DNA of 64,000 bases from Trichomonas tenax (taxonomy: Eukaryota; Parabasalia; Trichomonadida; Trichomonadidae), in the NCBI GenBank assembly GCA_023091735.1, contig JALKBU010000089.1:1-64000 (forward strand). The letters are read 5' to 3'. Below, in pieces: positions 9,456 to 18,346 of this stretch (positions are counted from its first letter, which is position 1; every line of letters begins with the position of its first letter). Both the position numbers and the translations under genes were made by a program. The notes below the pieces were generated by a model. The model saw only the letters and a list, made by a program, of their open reading frames with translations, did not search any database and was not told the DNA's origin.

Positions 9456-9938
9456 TGCAGACGTTTAAAAATTCATCATCTTTGCTTCTATATTATATAT
9501 AGCAATTTTATTTATCATAAATATATTACATTCATCAAAATATATCTATGACTATGAAATCATCTTCCAATTTCACATCTAAGTCACAATTCAACATCAT
9601 TTTTCGGTTGAATTTTTTTCCTGTTGACTTTTTTGAGTTTTGCGATTTTTAACGAGTAAAACCCCCTACCAAGCCAAACTGAGAAGACATTTACGTGCTT
9701 TTCAGAGGTGCTGAGTATGTTTATCGCATTTGCTTGTCTATTTAACTTGAGGATTTTAATGCCTCAATGAGATTTCATCGAATTTTGACATGTAAAATAA
9801 CGAAAGTCACTATTTTCGACACATATTATCTGATATTTGTCATGTAAAGTCGAAAATTTGATATGTAATGTTACCAATGAGCAAATTTTGTGTGGCCTTG
9901 AGGTAACATAACAGAAGATATGCTCGATGCATGGGCAA
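9456..9938. promoter_or_regulatory. Upstream spacer with three TGACATGTAAA-like words
   Basis: This spacer lies between the acidic-tail protein gene (minus strand) and the left end of the TIR element. It contains TTTTGACATGTAAAATAA (about 9783), TTGTCATGTAAAG (about 9837) and TTTGATATGTAATG (about 9857), all in plus orientation. They resemble the words in the DZIP1/BUB3 spacer. They lie 330-400 bp from the gene start, too far for a core promoter, so they may act as upstream elements or mark a gene now split off by the element insertion. Confidence 0.35.
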
Positions 9939-9940
9939 TA

Positions 9941-10250
9941 GTATACAGATTGTGATTTATCATGGGAGTCCAAAATTTTGTCCACCCATGATAAATCACA
10001 ATCTGAGAATATCCATAATCATAACTTCCCTAATATATATAAAATAAACAATTTTCCTATAATTTATATCGAAATCTTAATAATTTCTTATAATTTGTTA
10101 TTAAAATATATTGTTTAATTAATAATAAAAATTCTTATGGTAGGGATTTATTAATGGTTCCTAGAAATTTGTAAAATAAAAAATATTTTTATTAGTTATG
10201 AAAAAAAATTTATATATTTTTTCTTCTAATAAATAATTATGACAACAACT
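9941..10250 (+). repeat. Left terminal inverted repeat
   Basis: About 310 bp, matching the reverse complement of 11543-11850. The only differences I found are in the A/T run near 10200-10215. It extends inward through an ATG followed by ACA ACA ACT at 10239-10250, so it includes the first four codons (MTTT) of an interior ORF and the whole upstream region of that ORF. Confidence 0.85.
9946..10005. repeat. Terminal hairpin of left TIR
   Basis: A perfect 21-bp inverted repeat (arms 9946-9966 and 9985-10005) separated by an 18-nt loop that contains the palindrome CAAAATTTTG. It begins five bases inside the TIR tip. The same hairpin occurs in the right TIR, so each element end can fold on itself independently of end-to-end pairing. 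Confidence 0.85.
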
Positions 10251-10684
10251 GTTGAGAAAATTATGGAGTAACGCCAGACAATAATTTAGATGAAAGTATT
10301 GCATTTATTTTGAATTTAGTATATTCTCATATGGCTACAAAAACGCCAAATGCTTTATTAAATCTTGCGTTTCAATTTAATTATCGAACGGGAGAATTTG
10401 AATTTACTCTATTTTCTGAAGGTGAGGGTATTACAGATTGTAAATTTAATTTCAAGAATTCAAATGAAAATGATGATATTAATTTGGAATTCTTCCTTAA
10501 ATTCTTGAATCAAGAACGAAGTAATGAAAATAAAACAAAACTTTCAATACTAACGGATTCGATGAAATTCTTTGATGGTAGGGATAGAAAAAGTTTGATA
10601 TTTCATGCTTCGTTCAGTGATGCTAAAAGGAGTTATATAGGTTTAAACAGTGATAATTTCGATAGACCAACAAAGTTTTTCTAA
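10239..10684 (+). pseudogene. Interior ORF A of the TIR element, frameshifted near its start
   Basis: The ATG at 10239, inside the left TIR, reads MTTTVEKIME and stops at 10269-10271. The next frame is open from about 10256 to 10684 and encodes about 140 protein-like residues (including PDNNLDESIAFILNLVYSH and FNYRTGEFEFTLFSEGEG). The two parts overlap across an A run at 10257-10260, where a one-base change would join them, so this copy looks broken. An internal ATG at 10331 could still give a 118-aa product. No domain is recognised. The first four codons are shared with the ORF at the other end of the element. Confidence 0.55.
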
Positions 10685-10844
10685 CCTCCAACAAATTCGT
10701 CGAATTTTCAAATTAGATTCACGACGGACGGAATTAATAATTTATTATCTTGTTACTATCAATTCATTGTTGAACTTTCATTTATTTATAATTACAAGAA
10801 TTCATTAATAACGAAGTAAATATTAAATTTATTTTTTTATAAAA

Positions 10845-11093
10845 ATGACTTATGCATTAATGACTGAACTTCATAAACACAAAATTTACTTTGAATTCAG
10901 AATTTTCAGAGGTGAAACGTGGTTTTTGTTATTTGATGATACTAATGAATTGATGTTAAGCGTTAAATATGACGGTAAGAAATATATTATATTAGACAAT
11001 TGCACAAGAGTGATTGAATTAGGAATTCATTACGAAGAAGAGGTTATTTCAATTGACGAAATTATAAAAATATATTATAAAACTTTGTATTAA
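10845..11093 (+). CDS. Interior ORF B of the TIR element, small unknown protein
   Basis: An 82-aa ORF starting MTYALMTELHKHKIYFEFRI and ending in IKIYYKTLY. It is rich in beta-forming and aromatic residues (WFLLFDDTNELMLSVKYDGK), suggesting a small folded domain. It follows ORF A on the same strand after 160 bp. I recognise no family. It could be an element-encoded accessory protein. Confidence 0.45.
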   Translation: MTYALMTELHKHKIYFEFRIFRGETWFLLFDDTNELMLSVKYDGKKYIILDNCTRVIELGIHYEEEVISIDEIIKIYYKTLY

Positions 11094-11329
11094 TTTAATC
11101 CTTGTCTTTCGGCACCTCAGCGCCCTGAAGGTCTTTCTCTAAATTCTTTTTCTTATTTGCTTAATCTTTGTGGAAATCGTCCTCTTAAATTAACGGCGGG
11201 AATAATGTCAATGTAATCTTCACAGTTCTGTACTGAAAACTAGATAATTTTGTATTTTTGCGTTTTTCATCATCGGCGTCACTGAATTTTGGCAGTATTT
11301 TTCCTTTCGCCGACTTTGCATATAAAAAT

Positions 11330-11554
11330 TTAATTGCCCATATTATTTAAGATAGTTATAACTTTATTTTTCTTAGCACGTTTTAGTCTAGAAATATTTT
11401 CATGAGCACATCCAGTAATTTTCAAAAGATTTTTATAAATAGTATATAATTTATATTTAACATTTTCTTCATCATCTGCTTTAGGATTTCCACCAATGAA
11501 AATTTCATTAAATTGTTCCTGTGTTAAATTAAGAAGATTTTGAGTTGTTGTCAT
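11330..11554 (-). CDS. Interior ORF C of the TIR element, small unknown protein
   Basis: A 74-aa ORF whose ATG and first codons (MTTT) lie in the right TIR. The rest is unique: it is helical and charged, with LLNLTQEQFNEIFIGGN and a basic stretch ISRLKRAKKNK that could contact nucleic acid. It faces ORFs A and B, so the element is transcribed convergently from two identical end-located promoters. No family is recognised. Confidence 0.45.
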   Translation of the reverse strand: MTTTQNLLNLTQEQFNEIFIGGNPKADDEENVKYKLYTIYKNLLKITGCAHENISRLKRAKKNKVITILNNMGN

Positions 11555-11850
11555 AATTATTTATTAGAAGAAAAAATATATTAATTTTTTCATAACTAAT
11601 AAAAATATTTTTTATTTTACAAATTTCTAGGAACCATTAATAAATCCCTACCATAAGAATTTTTATTATTAATTAAACAATATATTTTAATAACAAATTA
11701 TAAGAAATTATTAAGATTTCGATATAAATTATAGGAAAATTGTTTATTTTATATATATTAGGGAAGTTATGATTATGGATATTCTCAGATTGTGATTTAT
11801 CATGGGTGGACAAAATTTTGGACTCCCATGATAAATCACAATCTGTATAC
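11543..11850 (-). repeat. Right terminal inverted repeat
   Basis: About 308 bp, the inverted counterpart of the left terminus. It carries an identical upstream region and the same four first codons, here used by the minus-strand ORF starting at 11554. Confidence 0.85.
11786..11845. repeat. Terminal hairpin of right TIR
   Basis: The same perfect 21-bp arms (11786-11806 and 11825-11845) with the inverted 18-nt loop, ending five bases from the element tip. Confidence 0.85.
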
Positions 11851-11852
11851 TA

Positions 11853-12472
11853 CTTGGGCAAAGGAATGCCGTTTGACTCGCGCACGTAGCGTATTTTTTC
11901 TTTTCTATTTTTTGATTTTTCTAGGGGAATTCTAGCAAAAATAAGCGAGCGAACGCTATAATAGTGTATAATAGTGAGATGTATTTGTTATAATCATCAA
12001 AGAGATTCATAACAGAAGCCCATTAATGATTTGTAGTGGGTTTCTGTTTGTAATCATAAATTGATTAAGTAATATCTTGCTAAGATCATGAAACAGATTG
12101 CACCACTAGAATCAGCATCCATAAAAAGCACGTAAATCTTCAAACTCAATATTTTTTCAAAATAAACTTAGCCATGTATAGCCATAGGTATGTAACTCCC
12201 ATTTCACACCTTGTTTCACGTGTTCTCAACAAAATTTCAAGATCTAGAAACAATCATTATTAGATTACAAAAACACGATCACTACATTTTGCATATCGAA
12301 TAGATGATAAATCTATAATAAAACGAATAATTCTCCAAAAAGAAGTTGGAATTTCATCAAAATTATGAAATATATGGATTCTCACCAACACATAGATATC
12401 ATATTTAAAGAGAAAATTGTAGATGGCTGAATAGGCATTCAATCTGCATCGAAAATTTCTGTATCGGTTTGG
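11853..12472. other. Spacer between TIR element and ValRS, with one small stem-loop
   Basis: AT-rich DNA without a credible gene. It contains one 10-bp inverted repeat (12013-12022 with 12037-12046, arms CAGAAGCCCA and TGGGTTTCTG, one G-T pair) around a 14-nt loop. There is no sign of a known RNA gene. A duplicated TATAATAGTG lies around 11957-11975. Confidence 0.4.
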
Positions 12473-12482
12473 TCATTCATTT
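12473..12482 (+). promoter_or_regulatory. Initiator (Inr) of the ValRS gene
   Basis: TCATT at 12473 and an overlapping TCATTT at 12477 fit the Trichomonas initiator TCA-Y-W. They lie 13-19 bp before the ATG at 12492, the usual distance for very short 5' leaders in this lineage. Position and match support the call; no transcript data are available. Confidence 0.6.
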
Positions 12483-12491
12483 ATATTTTTG

Positions 12492-15400
12492 ATGTCTGTT
12501 ACATCCAAAGCACAGCGCAAGGAGAAAGTCATCAAAGAGGCAGTATCCAAAGCCCCACAAAAAATGAAATCGACAGCCGCAAAACAAGAAATTATTCCAA
12601 AATCGAAAGATGGCCACAAGCCAGACACAACACAGTTCGATAACGAGTACAACCCCATGAAGGTTGAGAACGCTTGGTACTCATGGTGGGAGAACCAGAA
12701 CTTCTTTGCACCAAAGGTCGGCACAAACGGCAAGTTCGTCATGATTCTTCCTCCACCGAACGTCACTGGTGAACTCCACCTCGGGCACGCACTCACAGCA
12801 TCAATCGAAGACGCTATCACTCGCTACCACAGAATGAACGGCAAGGAAACCCTCTGGGTTCCAGGCACAGATCACGCCGGCATTGCTACACAGTTCCGTG
12901 TCGAAAAGAAGATCTACGACGAGAAGAAGCTCCACCGTGGTGAGTACAGCCGCGAGTTCTTCTTAGAAGAGGCACACAAGTGGGTCGAGTCAAAGAGTGG
13001 CACAATTCTCTCTCAGCTTCGTGATATGGGTTCATCACTCGACTGGAACAACTCCTTCTACACACTCGATGAGAAGCGCAGTGAATCTGTTATTGCTGCT
13101 TTCATCGACTTGTTCGACAAGGGCCTCATCTACAGGAGCGAGCGCCTCGTTAACTGGGACTGCGCTCTTAAGACAGCTATTTCTGATGCTGAAGTCGAGT
13201 ACACAACACTCACAAAGCGCACAAAACTCTCCGTTCCAAACCACAAGTACCCACAGTACGCTTTCGGTGTTATGTCACACTTCTACTACGAAATCTGTGA
13301 CAAGGACGGCAAGAAGACAGGCGAAAAGGTTGAGATCGCTACAACACGTCTTGAGACAATGCTCGGTGATACAGCCGTCGCCATCAATCCAAAGGATCCA
13401 CGTTACGTCCACCTCCACGGAATGTACGTCTGGCACCCAATCCGCGAGGTCGCTATCCCAATCATCCAGGATGAGATCCTCGTCGACATGAACTTCGGTA
13501 CTGGTGTCGTTAAGGTCACACCAGGCCACGATCCGAACGACTATGAAGTTTACAAGCGCCACCCAGAGATTGGCATCATCTCCATCTTGACATCAGATGG
13601 TGCTATCGCTCCAGGCTACGGCCAGTTCTCCGGCATGATGCGTTTCGATGCTCGTGTCGAGATGACAAAGTGGATGAAGGAGCGCGGACTCTTCAAGGAG
13701 GAGAAGGACCACGAAATGCGTCTTGGTATCACACAACGTGGCCACGATATCGTCGAGCAGGTCATCACACCACAGTGGTTCGTCAACACAACAGACATGG
13801 CTGTTAGAGCTATCAAGGCTGTTGATGATGGCAAGCTCAAGATCGTTCCAGACGAGTTCGTTGTTGACTGGAAGAAGTGGCACGAGAACATCCGCCCATG
13901 GTGCATTTCCCGCCAGCTCATGTGGGGCCACCGCATCCCAGCTTACCACGTTGCTGTTGACGGCAAGTTCGTCGAGGGCAACAACGAATGGGTTGCTGCT
14001 GCTTCACCAGAAGACGCTGTTGTCAAGGCTGCTAAGCTTCTCGGCGCTGATACTGCTAAGGTTACAGTTGAGCAGGATCCAGATGTTCTTGATACATGGT
14101 TCAGCTCTGCTCTTCTTCCATTCTCTGGCGTTGGCTGGCCAAACAACAAGGAGATGCTCGACAAGTACTTCCCAGGCTCCGTCCTCGAGACAGGTTGGGA
14201 TATCCTTACATTCTGGGTTTCCCGTATGGTCATGATGTCTCTTACACTCACAGACAAGGTTCCATTCCACACAGTTTTGCTCCACCCACTCGTCAGAGAT
14301 GCTCAGGGCAGAAAGATGTCAAAGTCTCTTGGTAACGTTATCGACCCACGCCAGGTTATCAACGGTATCGATCTCTCCGAGATGATCGAGGAGATCGAGA
14401 ACTCCACATTCGATGACAAGGAGAAGAAGATCGCTATTGACGGCAGAAAGGCTGACTTCCCGAATGGCATCCCGCAGTGCGGCACGGATGCTATGAGACT
14501 CGCTCTCTGCTCATTCGCTGGTGCTAACAGAACAGCTAACCTCAACGTCTCCGTCATTGTTTCTTACAGAAACTTCTGCAACAAGATGTGGAACGCCGTC
14601 AGATTCGCACTTCCAAACTTCGACAAGTTCAACCCAGAGAACTCCCACAAGGACCTCGAGGCCTCCAAGACAACACCACTCGACAAGTGGGCTCTCAAGA
14701 AGCTCTCTCTTGCTGTCAAGGCTGCTACAACTGGTCTTACAGAGTTCAAGATGGCTGATGCTGTTTCTGCCATGACACACTTCTTCCACGATGAGTTCTG
14801 CTCTGTCTATCTTGAGGGTATCAAGCCAATCGTTAACGGCACAGATGCTGCTGCTAAGGAAGTCGTTGCTGCTGTCCTTTACGAGTGCATAGAAACAGCT
14901 ATGAGAATGCTCCATCCATTCATGCCATACGTTACAGAAGAACTCTGGCAGCACCTTCCACGCAGAATCCCAGTCGAATCCATCATGCTTGCTCCATACC
15001 CACTCGTCAACGAGGAATGGATCAACTACGACGTTGCTATCGTTGATACAGCCTTCGCTACAGCTTCCGCTGCTCGTTCCATCAAGAAGCAGTACAACAT
15101 CAACAACAACAACCTCGAGTCCATCATCGTCACAGCTCTCACAGACCTCGAACAGACAATCCCATTCATCTCTGCTATCGGTGGCCTCGGCAAGGTTTCC
15201 ATCGCTGCTCCAGGCACACAGGTTGCTGCTGGTTATGCTACATCTGTCGTTTCTGAGTCTGTCGAGCTCAAAATCAACCTCAAGGGTGTCGTCGACTTCG
15301 CTAAGGAACTCGAGCGCCTTGAGAAGAAGCTTCAGCCACTCGTACAGCAGGCTGCCAAATACGAGGAGAAGATCAGCAACCCGAACTACTCCACAAAGGT

Positions 15401-15506
15401 TAAGCCAGAGGTTCAGGAACTCGAGCGCTCCAAGTTCGAGGGCCTTAAGACACAGATCGAAGCTCTTAAGAAGAACATCGAGGAAGTCAAGCAGCTTATT
15501 GCTTAA
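12492..15506 (+). CDS. VARS: Valyl-tRNA synthetase, cytosolic
   Basis: A 1,004-aa class I synthetase that charges tRNA-Val. The HIGH motif is H-L-G-H at residues 96-99 within PPPNVTGELHLGHAL. The editing (CP1) domain lies around 200-400 (GTGVVKVTPGHDPNDYEV and nearby). The KMSKS loop is exact at 608-612. An anticodon-binding helical domain follows (about 690-850), and the protein ends with a Val-specific coiled-coil arm (ELERLEKKLQ through IEEVKQLIA). The basic N-terminal extension (residues 1-50) has no hydrophobic or clear hydrogenosomal targeting character, so the enzyme is probably cytosolic. The ATG at 12492 is the start: the codon just upstream is TTG, and an Inr lies 13-19 bp before the ATG. 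Codon bias is strong, as for an abundant protein. Confidence 0.95.
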   Translation: MSVTSKAQRKEKVIKEAVSKAPQKMKSTAAKQEIIPKSKDGHKPDTTQFDNEYNPMKVENAWYSWWENQNFFAPKVGTNGKFVMILPPPNVTGELHLGHALTASIEDAITRYHRMNGKETLWVPGTDHAGIATQFRVEKKIYDEKKLHRGEYSREFFLEEAHKWVESKSGTILSQLRDMGSSLDWNNSFYTLDEKRSESVIAAFIDLFDKGLIYRSERLVNWDCALKTAISDAEVEYTTLTKRTKLSVPNHKYPQYAFGVMSHFYYEICDKDGKKTGEKVEIATTRLETMLGDTAVAINPKDPRYVHLHGMYVWHPIREVAIPIIQDEILVDMNFGTGVVKVTPGHDPNDYEVYKRHPEIGIISILTSDGAIAPGYGQFSGMMRFDARVEMTKWMKERGLFKEEKDHEMRLGITQRGHDIVEQVITPQWFVNTTDMAVRAIKAVDDGKLKIVPDEFVVDWKKWHENIRPWCISRQLMWGHRIPAYHVAVDGKFVEGNNEWVAAASPEDAVVKAAKLLGADTAKVTVEQDPDVLDTWFSSALLPFSGVGWPNNKEMLDKYFPGSVLETGWDILTFWVSRMVMMSLTLTDKVPFHTVLLHPLVRDAQGRKMSKSLGNVIDPRQVINGIDLSEMIEEIENSTFDDKEKKIAIDGRKADFPNGIPQCGTDAMRLALCSFAGANRTANLNVSVIVSYRNFCNKMWNAVRFALPNFDKFNPENSHKDLEASKTTPLDKWALKKLSLAVKAATTGLTEFKMADAVSAMTHFFHDEFCSVYLEGIKPIVNGTDAAAKEVVAAVLYECIETAMRMLHPFMPYVTEELWQHLPRRIPVESIMLAPYPLVNEEWINYDVAIVDTAFATASAARSIKKQYNINNNNLESIIVTALTDLEQTIPFISAIGGLGKVSIAAPGTQVAAGYATSVVSESVELKINLKGVVDFAKELERLEKKLQPLVQQAAKYEEKISNPNYSTKVKPEVQELERSKFEGLKTQIEALKKNIEEVKQLIA

Positions 15507-15647
15507 TTTTATTTTTGCTATTAAAATATGACAAAGGTCTTTTTTTAAACAATAAACATCTTTCCAAAAACATTATTTTTGTCATAAAAAATCGTTTTGA
15601 TTACGGCGAAAACTTAAAAACAATTTTTATTTTGGTGAAAAACATTA

Positions 15648-16958
15648 TTATTGTGATGATCTTCTTCTGAACATCTTCTTTGCTTCAGAGACAACAGAAA
15701 AGAAGCTCTGGATAGTGGCATTGAGGTAGCTCAGCTGTGTATGAAGCTCAATAGGCTTATTTGCCTCTTCTTCTTTATCGAACAGATTGAAATCAAAATC
15801 AAGGTTCAGTTCTTCTGTTCTTGTTGGAACAATTTTCTCGTTGATGGTGAAATATGTTCCATGCTCAAGCTGAGACCGGAATCCAACCTTACTACCAATG
15901 CGACAGACGTTTCTGGATCCCGGCAATCTCAAAAGAGCTGTGCCAAACATCAAAAGATATTTGATGAACAAATATTCATCATTATCTTCTGTTGTGGTCT
16001 TGAAAAGAATCTCCTGAAGGAGGACTGTAATTTCATTCTTAATCGGTGAGTGAACGTAAGAACCAGAAAGTGCTAAAACTAATTCTAAAATTATCGAATG
16101 TGAAGAAACTGACAACATCAGGAAAAAAATATACAGCTGTTGACAAACTTCCAATTGATTCTCATTACTTACTATAGATTTTGCAGATCTTATCATTTCG
16201 CGTGGAATTAAAGGTTCTTCGAATTGAGCGAGAATTACGAAGAGCATTGTGATTTGTTGGTCAGAAGGGATCTCAGACAATCCTGAATTCAACTCAATTT
16301 TTCTGAAAAGGGCGTCAAGGACGTCAGGAGTCAAATTAATGAGTGAAAATTCGCAGAATTGGCTTTTCAGCGTCGTAAGGAAGAACTTGAAATGCGCATT
16401 GATAATAGTCTTCGAAAGTGATATGAAAGGGAAAGAAGTAAGTCCGGTTGGTTCCGCAAAATGTGTTGTCGGGAAAACTAATTCTCTTCCCTTAAACTGG
16501 AGCGGCTTGAGGACGAGTTTGTGGAGCTTCGTTGGCGTGTGCATTGCTTCTACCGAATAAGTGTCAGGATTCATAAACAAATATTGCTCTTGATCGGAAA
16601 GGTTAAATATTTGCATGCAAATTTCCATAACGCTCGATAGTGGTTTAAATTTATCGTACGCAATTCTCGCTCTTTTCATTTTGTAGTAAATCTCGATTGG
16701 TTCTGTTTCTAATTGAAGCAATTGGAACGATGTAGCGTTCTGAAATGCAATATCGAAGCACGGTGTTTCGCGTGGTATCTGAATAAAGTCACCTGTCAGC
16801 ATAAATAAGTTCCAAAATTCGGGATCTGGTATATTCATGCTCTTTAATATCCCATTTATCACGGAAATAACGGTTTCACTAGGCTCTGCGTCCCATATTA
16901 TCTGCTGTGACAGCTTTGGTATCGTAATGTGCAAGTTTATCATAAAGGGGCAACTCAT
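15648..16958 (-). CDS. Possible RhoGAP-like protein with N-terminal ubiquitin-like region
   Basis: A 436-aa protein. The first 130 residues alternate beta and helical patterns resembling ubiquitin-like modules (INLHITIPKL..., TEPIEIYYKMKR...). The middle (about 215-345) is helical, with ILAQFEEPLIPREMI, which resembles the PEPLIP element of RhoGAP domains, and a LLMFGTALLR stretch where these domains usually end. The GIFR-x-SG arginine-finger segment of active RhoGAPs is not visible, so if the fold is right the protein is probably not a standard GAP. The C-terminus is polar with a basic end (KKMFRRRSSQ). It is tail-to-tail with ValRS, 141 bp apart. The alternative is simply an unknown helical protein. 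Confidence 0.35.
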   Translation of the reverse strand: MSCPFMINLHITIPKLSQQIIWDAEPSETVISVINGILKSMNIPDPEFWNLFMLTGDFIQIPRETPCFDIAFQNATSFQLLQLETEPIEIYYKMKRARIAYDKFKPLSSVMEICMQIFNLSDQEQYLFMNPDTYSVEAMHTPTKLHKLVLKPLQFKGRELVFPTTHFAEPTGLTSFPFISLSKTIINAHFKFFLTTLKSQFCEFSLINLTPDVLDALFRKIELNSGLSEIPSDQQITMLFVILAQFEEPLIPREMIRSAKSIVSNENQLEVCQQLYIFFLMLSVSSHSIILELVLALSGSYVHSPIKNEITVLLQEILFKTTTEDNDEYLFIKYLLMFGTALLRLPGSRNVCRIGSKVGFRSQLEHGTYFTINEKIVPTRTEELNLDFDFNLFDKEEEANKPIELHTQLSYLNATIQSFFSVVSEAKKMFRRRSSQ

Positions 16959-17411
16959 TACCTAAATGTTATTTAAAGGTGACAATTTGATTTTGAAAAT
17001 AAGGTTGTCCATTTTATATGATTACTGTGATATCCTGTGTATATAAAAAAAAGGAAATCATATACAGAAAAGTGACACTTGCCATGTAAAGGATAACCTT
17101 ATTTATATTTTTAAAATACCATTACATTTTGTCATAGAAAAACTCATCATCTTTTTAAACTCTATGTTCTTTGGTTCTAAAATATAGTATTGAAAGTGCA
17201 CTTACCAAATATACCTTTATTATCGCATGAATCATAAAGCATAGTTGAATCAACTGCAATGAATGCACCCTTCAAAAATGAGTATTTTGATTATGCCGTT
17301 GGTAGTGATTGGGAAAATTGGTAAATTCACATCGCTCCCACGCTCTAATATATAAAAATTTATCCTTCAAATAAAACACTCTAATGTTTCAAACTGATGA
17401 TGGAATATCGA
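16959..17411. promoter_or_regulatory. Upstream spacer with one TGACACTTGCCATGTAAAGG word
   Basis: Upstream of the RhoGAP-like gene. TGACACTTGCCATGTAAAGG sits at about 17073, in plus orientation and about 120 bp from the gene start. On the coding strand CACCTTTAAATAAC lies about 15 bp upstream of the ATG and may hold the core promoter. Nothing else is recognised. Confidence 0.35.
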
Positions 17412-17838
17412 TTACTTCGGATTATAGTCATGAAACGCATAATCATCAATATATTCTTGAGGAGATGGAAGCATAACATTTTGAAGATTGGCTTGATAGA
17501 ACGTACAGTCAAAATTTTTTGTGAAAGTTGAATCCAATTTAATTGAAGTAGTTTCAATATAAACTTTATCACTTGCAATCATTCCAATCAATCAATTGGG
17601 CCTTGGCCATATAGTTGGCACAATGGACCATGTGTATAAAATTGCAGCATAATACAAGTAGCAAACACCTCATATACAGATTTTGCAAAGTGTCAAAAAA
17701 CGACACATCACATTTTTATGTGTATATCTCAGTTCTCATCGTGGCGATTTCAATAGGTATCGTCTCACCCTTTTTAAAATACAAAATGAACTTGCCTCTG
17801 CTATCATTCGGCGCTAAGACTTGTGTTGAAATTTCAAC
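17412..17838 (-). pseudogene. Decayed protein-coding relic
   Basis: Minus-strand frames hold protein-like segments separated by stops and shifts. One runs from 17838 to 17716 (VEISTQVLAPNDSRGKFILY, then a K/E/I-rich stretch) and ends at TAA. Another runs from an ATG at 17582 to a TAA at 17412 (MIASDKVYIETTSIKLDSTF, then a polar end). Codon use and amino-acid balance are like real protein, unlike the surrounding spacers. There is no transcription-start-like context for either piece. I infer an inactivated gene of at least 430 bp. The family is not recognised. Confidence 0.4.
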
Positions 17839-17985
17839 ATATTTGGATCTGGATCAAAGAAAACAGATAGTAGACATTGAGCTGAGTATCTTATATATCT
17901 GAATTCTGGTCTAAATAAACATGAGTTACCACTTCGATTATGTTAAATTTTGTGGGCAATAAAAGATTTTAAAATGAATCGTCAG

Positions 17986-18065
17986 GGTCATTTGGCCGAG
18001 TGTTCTAAGGTGCCAGTTTAAGGCACTGGTCCGCGAGGCCCTCGGTTTGAACCCCAGAATGACCA
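17986..18065 (+). tRNA. tRNA-Leu(AAG)
   Basis: An 80-nt type II tRNA. The 7-bp acceptor stem pairs GGTCATT (17986-17992) with AATGACC (18058-18064), and A18065 is the discriminator. The D-arm (GCC...GGT) and A-box TGGCCGAGTG are present. The anticodon stem is CCAGT/ACTGG around the loop TTAAGGC, giving anticodon AAG (leucine CUU). An 11-nt variable arm fits Leu. The T-arm loop is TTTGAAC, with a T in place of the usual invariant C56, and the T-stem has a C-C mismatch at its middle pair. A T6 run follows directly. CCA is not encoded. Confidence 0.85.
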
Positions 18066-18071
18066 TTTTTT
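18066..18071 (+). terminator. RNA polymerase III terminator
   Basis: A run of six T residues immediately follows the tRNA-Leu discriminator base. Confidence 0.75.
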
Positions 18072-18346
18072 GAATTTTTTCCTTCACATAAGAATGAATA
18101 TACGCATTATGAAAGTTCACACCAATAGCATTGACCTGACATAGCACTCACACTATCGCATTTAAGTCCAACTTTTATATTTACAAAAAGAATATCAAAT
18201 GTTACAAATTACAAATTGAAACTCAACACTGTTATCAACTCATCTTCAAATATTTGAAATAGATGTGTTGATAGCACAAAATCAATTAAAAAAAAACATT
18301 TTTCATTTCGAGGCTTTTCGCAGTTAAAACCATTAATAATTAACAT

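Larger units (their letters stand above)
9941..11850. mobile_element. 1.9-kb non-autonomous-looking element with 310-bp TIRs and flanking TA
   Basis: Long near-identical inverted termini (9941-10250 and 11543-11850) enclose 1.3 kb of AT-rich DNA. Both ends begin GTATACAGATTG, and TA flanks each end (9939-9940 and 11851-11852), the target-duplication signature of Tc1/mariner-like elements. No transposase motif is visible; the interior has only three small ORFs, one of them frameshifted. Each terminus also contains a 60-bp hairpin. Near-identity of the termini (a two-base length difference and few mismatches) suggests recent insertion or ongoing correction. It could be a deletion derivative mobilised in trans, a MITE-like family, or a fragment of a larger family. 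It does not resemble Maverick/Polinton as far as I can tell: it is much smaller and has no polymerase or integrase. Confidence 0.75.

Noticed and set aside
9941..11850. Reading the TIR element as a Maverick/Polinton fragment
   Set aside because: No polymerase B, integrase, ATPase or capsid-like gene; size and TA flanks do not fit.
12013..12046. Stem-loop as a small RNA gene
   Set aside because: A single 10-bp stem without promoter boxes, terminator or known RNA motifs; too little to call.
17615..17902. Plus-strand ORF of 95 codons near the tRNA
   Set aside because: Opens with TTG and lies antisense to the better protein-like minus-strand relic.
17938..18147. Minus-strand ORF across the tRNA-Leu gene
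   Set aside because: A spurious translation of the tRNA complement.
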